Part shown: piece by piece, positions 14,044-17,519 of the stretch
Position numbering within the stretch: the stretch's first letter is position 1
How the letters are laid out: each line of letters opens with the position of its first letter
NCBI GenBank assembly: GCA_033764265.1
Contig: JANRJB010000247.1
Location: 1-17,519, forward strand
Length of the DNA stretch: 17,519 nt
Direction of reading: 5' to 3'
Source: VGEM01 sp033764265
GTDB taxonomy: Bacteria; Pseudomonadota; Alphaproteobacteria; Rhodospirillales; Rhodospirillaceae
Notes under the pieces: generated by a model
What the model saw: the letters and a program-made list of their open reading frames with translations, nothing else
Told to the model about the DNA's origin: nothing
Databases searched by the model: none
Translations under genes and position numbers: made by a program

Positions 14044-15081
14044 ATGGCGCGCATGGCACAGGTGTTCCCGTTCGCCGCCGTCGTCGGCCAAGACGACATG
14101 AAGCTGGCACTGATGATCGCCGCCACCGATCCCACGGTCGGTGGCGTCATGGTGTTTGGCGACCGCGGGACCGGCAAGTCGACCACGATTCGATCGTTGG
14201 CCGCGCTGCTGCCGCCGATGAAGGTGGTCAAGGGTTGCGCCTTCAATTGCGACCCCACCGCGCCCAAATCCGCCTGCGCCAGCGTCTGCGCCGCGCGGTC
14301 CGGCAAGAAAAAGCTCGTGGCCGAGACGGTGCCGGTGCCGGTGGTCGATCTTCCGCTTGGTGCCACCGAGGATCGCGTCGTCGGCGCGCTTGATCTGGAG
14401 CGCGCGCTCACCCGCGGCGAACGGGCGTTCGAAGCCGGCCTGTTGGCCCGCGCCAACCGCGGCTTTCTCTATATCGATGAAGTGAACCTGCTCGAGGATC
14501 ATCTTGTCGATCTTCTGCTCGACGTCGCGGCCTCGGGCGAGAACATCGTCGAACGCGAAGGGCTCAGCGTGCGCCACCCGGCGCGCTTCGTGCTGGTGGG
14601 CCGCGGCAACCCGGAAGAAGGCGAGTTGCGCCCGCAACTGTTGGACCGCTTCGGCCTGTCGGTCGAAGTGCGCACCCCGCAGGACATTGAGCAGCGCATC
14701 GAGGTATTGCGCCGCCGCGACGCGTTTGAGCGTGCGCCGGAAGCGTTCGCCAAATTCTGGGCGGCGCAGAACGCCGCCACCGGCAAGGCGATCGCCAAGG
14801 CCCGCGCCGCGGTCGGCGGCGTGACCGTGGACGACGATGTGCTGACGCTGATCTCGAAACTTTGCGTCGCTGTCGGCGCCGACGGACTGCGCGGCGAGCT
14901 GACCATCATGCGCGCCGCGCGCGCCGCCGCGGCGCTCTACGGCGCCACGACGGTTGGGGTTGCGCACGTGCGTCGCGTCGCTGCACTCGCGCTGCGTCAT
15001 CGCCTGCGCCGCAATCCGCTCGACCAGTCGGGCTCGGGCGCGCGCATCGAACGCGCCATGGCTGAGGTTCTGCCGGCATGA
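14044..15081 (+). CDS. bchI: Magnesium chelatase ATPase subunit I
   Basis: BchI is the AAA+ ATPase subunit of magnesium chelatase (with BchD and BchH), which inserts Mg2+ into protoporphyrin IX, the first committed step of bacteriochlorophyll synthesis. The 345-residue protein matches BchI throughout. Walker A is GDRGTGKST (39-47), Walker B is LYIDEVN (142-148), sensor 1 Asn189 is in GRGNPEEG, and RPQLLDRFG (196-204) carries the arginine-finger region. LPLGATEDRVVGALDLERAL (103-122) is also a family hallmark. The C-terminal helical domain includes LRGELTIMRAARAAA and ends NPLDQSGSGARIERAM. Arg187 replaces the serine usual before GNPEEG. The start at 14044 has no clear ribosome binding site, and ATG 14053 is an equal alternative. 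The gene overlaps bchD by four bases. I saw no TGT-N12-ACA PpsR site upstream. Confidence 0.97.
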   Translation: MARMAQVFPFAAVVGQDDMKLALMIAATDPTVGGVMVFGDRGTGKSTTIRSLAALLPPMKVVKGCAFNCDPTAPKSACASVCAARSGKKKLVAETVPVPVVDLPLGATEDRVVGALDLERALTRGERAFEAGLLARANRGFLYIDEVNLLEDHLVDLLLDVAASGENIVEREGLSVRHPARFVLVGRGNPEEGELRPQLLDRFGLSVEVRTPQDIEQRIEVLRRRDAFERAPEAFAKFWAAQNAATGKAIAKARAAVGGVTVDDDVLTLISKLCVAVGADGLRGELTIMRAARAAAALYGATTVGVAHVRRVAALALRHRLRRNPLDQSGSGARIERAMAEVLPA

Positions 15082-16874
15082 ACGCCGATCGGCTTGCGGG
15101 CGGGCCTGGCGATGACGGGCCGGCGCGCTGGTCCGATGCCGTGCTGGCGGCCGCGTTGCTCGCCGTCGATCCGGCCGGTCTGGGCGGCGCGTCGCTGCGC
15201 GCGGGTCCGGGCCCGGTGCGCGATGCCTGGCTCGACGTGCTCCGTTCTCTGCTGCCGGCCGGCGCGCCGCTGCGGCGCATGCCGGCGGGCATCGCCGACG
15301 ATCGGTTGTTGGGCGGCATCGATCTCGCCGCGACGTTGAAGTCCGGCCGGCCGGTCGTCCAGGACGGGCTGTTGGCCGAGGTTCACGGCGGGGTGCTGGT
15401 CGTGCCGATGGCGGAACGCCTGAGCGCCGGCACGGCCGCGCGTATTGCCGCTGTGGTTGATGCCGGCGAAGTCGCCATCGAGCGCGAGGGTCTTGCCCGC
15501 CGCCGGCAATCGCGGTTCGGCGTCGTCCTGCTGGACGAAGGCATTGACGATGATGAGCGCCCGCCGCCGGGCCTGATGTCGCGGCTGTCGTTCCTGGTCG
15601 ATCTTGATGGCGTCGGTTTCCGCGACGCCGACACCCGCAGCGAGCTCGACGCGGCCGTCATTGCCTCGGCACGCGCCATGCTGCCGAAGGTTGCAGCCGC
15701 GCCCGACGACGTGATGGCGGCGCTGACCGTGACCGCCGCCCGCGTCGGAATTGATTCGGTCGTGGCGCCGCTGATGGCGCTCAGGGTTGCGCGCGTGGCG
15801 GCGGCGCTGTCCGGCCGGTCGGCGATCACCACCGACGACGCCGCGCTGGCCGCACGGCTGGTGCTGGCGCCGCGCGCGGTGCACGCCCCGCCGCAAGACC
15901 AGCCGCCGGAACCGCCGTCCGATCCCGATACCGAACCGCCGCCGCCGGACCACACCCCGCCCGACGCCGAGAGCCAGCCCGAACCGCAGGAGATCGCCGA
16001 CCTCGTGCTCGCGGCGGTGAAAGCCGCGCTGCCCGACGATGTGCTCGCCCTGATGGCCGAGGCCGTCCAGGCGCGCGCGCCCTCGACGCGCGGACACGGC
16101 GCCGGCGCGACCATGGCCGACCCGCGGCGCGGCCGGCCGGTCGGCGTGCGCGCGGGCGCGTTGCGGGGCGGCGCGCGGCTCGCCTTGATCCCCACGCTCC
16201 GCGCCGCCGCGCCCTGGCAACCGATGCGGCGAAAAGCGCGCGGCGATACGTCGGGCGCCCGACGCATCGAGGTCCGCAGCGAAGATTTCCGCATCCGCAA
16301 GTTCGCCCGCACGCGCGAGTCCGCAATCGTGTTCTGCGTCGATGCGTCTGGGTCGACCGCGTTCCATCGGCTGGCCGAAGCCAAGGGCGCGGTGGAACTG
16401 CTGCTGGGCGAAGCCTACGTCACGCGCACCTACGCGGCGCTGGTGGCGTTTCGCAACACCACAGCCGACATTCTGCTGCCGTCGACGCGCTCGCTGGCGC
16501 GCGCCAAGGCGCTGCTGGCCGAGCTGCCGGGCGGCGGCGGTACGCCGCTGGCCGCCGGGATCGAGGCGGGCTTGCGGGTGGCCGAAGCCGAACGCAAGCG
16601 CAACCGCACGCCGCTGATCGTGATCCTGACCGACGGGCGCGGCAACATCGCCCGGGACGGGAGCGCTTCGCGCTCCGGCGCCGCATCCGATGCATTGGAA
16701 ATGGCCCGCCAGGTGCGGATGGCGGGGATTCCCGCAGTGCTGATCGACACTTCGCCACGGGCCCGGCCAGAAGGGGCGGAATTGGCCGCGGCCATGGGCG
16801 GGCGCTACATCGCCATGCCCTATGCCGAACCGGCCAAGGTCAGCGACGCGATCCGCGCCGCGCAGCAGCAATGA
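15078..16874 (+). CDS. bchD: Magnesium chelatase subunit D
   Basis: This 598-residue BchD is the scaffold subunit on which BchI forms the double-ring motor that drives BchH. The N-terminal part (about 1-265) is an AAA+-like domain without a usable Walker A loop (LRAGPGPVRDAW stands in its place), as is normal for BchD. A proline- and acid-rich linker follows at about 270-306. The C-terminal integrin-like VWA domain starts near 415. Its MIDAS is complete: Asp422-x-Ser424-x-Ser426 in VDASGSTAF, Thr489 in GGGTPLAAG and Asp519 in LTDGRGN. The gene starts at ATG 15078 in an ATGA overlap with bchI, so the two are translationally coupled, which suits subunits needed in fixed ratio. Length is normal for the family. 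No bchO follows, although it often does in purple bacteria. Confidence 0.97.
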   Translation: MNADRLAGGPGDDGPARWSDAVLAAALLAVDPAGLGGASLRAGPGPVRDAWLDVLRSLLPAGAPLRRMPAGIADDRLLGGIDLAATLKSGRPVVQDGLLAEVHGGVLVVPMAERLSAGTAARIAAVVDAGEVAIEREGLARRRQSRFGVVLLDEGIDDDERPPPGLMSRLSFLVDLDGVGFRDADTRSELDAAVIASARAMLPKVAAAPDDVMAALTVTAARVGIDSVVAPLMALRVARVAAALSGRSAITTDDAALAARLVLAPRAVHAPPQDQPPEPPSDPDTEPPPPDHTPPDAESQPEPQEIADLVLAAVKAALPDDVLALMAEAVQARAPSTRGHGAGATMADPRRGRPVGVRAGALRGGARLALIPTLRAAAPWQPMRRKARGDTSGARRIEVRSEDFRIRKFARTRESAIVFCVDASGSTAFHRLAEAKGAVELLLGEAYVTRTYAALVAFRNTTADILLPSTRSLARAKALLAELPGGGGTPLAAGIEAGLRVAEAERKRNRTPLIVILTDGRGNIARDGSASRSGAASDALEMARQVRMAGIPAVLIDTSPRARPEGAELAAAMGGRYIAMPYAEPAKVSDAIRAAQQQ

Positions 16875-16875
16875 T

Positions 16876-16926
16876 AAGGCAGTCCGCACTTATCCATTAC
16901 TGCAAGTAGGGCAATAAAACTGCCTT
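16876..16926. terminator. Inverted repeat after bchD, possible terminator or RNA-stabilising stem-loop
   Basis: AAGGCAGT (16876-16883) and ACTGCCTT (16919-16926) are perfectly complementary 8-base arms around a 35-base loop. A smaller ACTT/AAGT pair (16888-16891 with 16904-16907) lies inside the loop. The 3' arm ends in only three T residues. It lies just after the bchD stop. The loop is long for a classical rho-independent terminator, so processing or stabilisation of the bchID transcript is also possible. Confidence 0.4.
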
Positions 16927-16987
16927 TCGTCTCCAGCGCAGGCAACGATGCAGCTTGTACTTACTACACCTCCCACCTAACTTGACC

Positions 16988-16996
16988 GGGGGGAGG
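16988..16996 (+). promoter_or_regulatory. Ribosome binding site of bchC
   Basis: GGGGGGAGG lies four bases upstream of ATG 17001 and fixes the bchC start. The 126-base gap before it holds a TTGTAC element at 16955-16960 but no convincing -10. Confidence 0.65.
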
Positions 16997-17000
16997 ACGG

Positions 17001-17519
17001 ATGCACGGTACGCAGACGGAAACGGTCGCCATCGTTCTCGACGGGCCTGGGCAGCTTTCGCTGCGCACGCTTGCCCTGCAATCCATGACGCCCGACGACG
17101 TGGTCGTCGGCATCGAATACAGCGGCATCAGTACCGGCACCGAACGGCTTTTGTGGTCCGGCCGTATGCCGCCCTTTCCCGGCATGGGATACCCCTTGGT
17201 CCCGGGCTATGAGTCCGTCGGCCGAGTGATCGACGCCGGGGAAAGAGCCCGTGGCCGGATCGGCGAGCGGGTCTTCGTGCCGGGCGCCACCTGCTACAAA
17301 GACGCGCGCGGGCTGTTCGGGGGCGCCGCCCGGCGTGTGATCGTGCCGGGTGCCCGCGCCATTCCGATTCCCGATGCGCTGGACGACCGTGGCGTGCTGA
17401 TCGCGCTGGCCGCGACCGCCTATCACGCCATCGTCGGCGGGTCGCCGCCGGACTTGATCGTCGGGCACGGCGTGCTCGGCCGACTGCTCGCGCGGTTGAC
17501 GCGGGCGCTGGGCCACCCC
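17001..17519 (+). CDS. bchC: Bacteriochlorophyllide a dehydrogenase, 3' end outside window
   Basis: BchC is a medium-chain dehydrogenase that oxidises the 3-hydroxyethyl group of bacteriochlorophyllide to acetyl near the end of bacteriochlorophyll a synthesis. Translation from ATG 17001 gives 173 residues with no stop, about half of the usual length of roughly 310. The sequence is strongly BchC-like: SGISTGTERLLWSGRMPPFPGMGYPLVPGYESVGRV (43-78), then RVFVPGATCYKDARGLFGGAARRVIVPGA (91-119), LIALAATAYHAI and PDLIVGHGVLGRLLARLTRALG near the edge, the start of the nucleotide-binding fold. It follows bchD on the same strand after 126 bases. In other phototrophs bchX, bchY and bchZ commonly come next, and I would expect them beyond the window. 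Confidence 0.95.
   Translation, partial: MHGTQTETVAIVLDGPGQLSLRTLALQSMTPDDVVVGIEYSGISTGTERLLWSGRMPPFPGMGYPLVPGYESVGRVIDAGERARGRIGERVFVPGATCYKDARGLFGGAARRVIVPGARAIPIPDALDDRGVLIALAATAYHAIVGGSPPDLIVGHGVLGRLLARLTRALGHP

Noticed and set aside
13964..14110. Longer N-terminus for the AI-2E permease
   Set aside because: The extra 49 residues are arginine-rich, unlike the family, and would overlap the start of bchI. ATG 13963 gives a normal N-terminus.
13960..15000. Long frame antisense to bchI
   Set aside because: It mirrors the bchI coding frame and has no family marks.
14997..16889. Long open frame antisense to bchD
   Set aside because: Its translation is rich in Arg, Gly, Ala and His with no recognisable domain, and bchD on the other strand is unmistakable. 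High GC content leaves such shadow frames open.
16951..16980. PpsR/CrtJ site upstream of bchC
   Set aside because: TGT and ACA are present in TGTACTTACTACA but are seven bases apart, not the twelve required.

Overview
The window is GC-rich, densely packed bacterial DNA. It carries bchI, bchD and the first half of bchC, which are bacteriochlorophyll genes in the order and style of a purple bacterium. Together with the codon use and the accessory gene families, this points to an anoxygenic phototrophic alphaproteobacterium. The genus cannot be read from the sequence. No tRNA, rRNA, insertion sequence or CRISPR array was found, and no gap between genes exceeds about 200 bases.

Layout. (1) 1-747 is the end of a DUF1838 gene that enters from the left. 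(2) 836-4980 is a minus-strand block read from right to left: an IclR-type regulator, a non-haem iron/2-oxoglutarate oxygenase, a VapB/VapC toxin-antitoxin pair with its own promoter, and an exported amidase-signature enzyme. (3) 5122-6753 is a secreted tannase/feruloyl-esterase family protein, divergent from the regulator. (4) 6765-9476 is a minus-strand group: an SRPBCC lipid-binding-like protein, an exported YceI protein, and a TPR-glycosyltransferase fusion. (5) 9678-12807 is a tight plus-strand operon: an EthD-type protein, a divergent MmgE/PrpD protein and an alpha/beta hydrolase. The first two overlap by 4 bases and the last two are 2 bases apart. (6) 12797-13963 is an AI-2E family permease on the minus strand. 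(7) 14044-17519 holds bchI and bchD (4-base overlap), then after a gap bchC, which runs off the right edge.

How the parts work together. BchI and BchD are two of the three subunits of magnesium chelatase, which commits protoporphyrin IX to bacteriochlorophyll. BchC acts near the end of that pathway. The right end therefore looks like the border of a photosynthesis gene cluster. The rest looks like accessory catabolism: an exported esterase and amidase, a cytoplasmic oxygenase under a substrate-sensing regulator, and an EthD/PrpD/hydrolase set that may degrade an unknown organic acid or aromatic compound. The substrates are not readable from sequence. The best candidate for something undescribed is the EthD-PrpD-hydrolase operon, whose PrpD member lacks a usual active-site motif.
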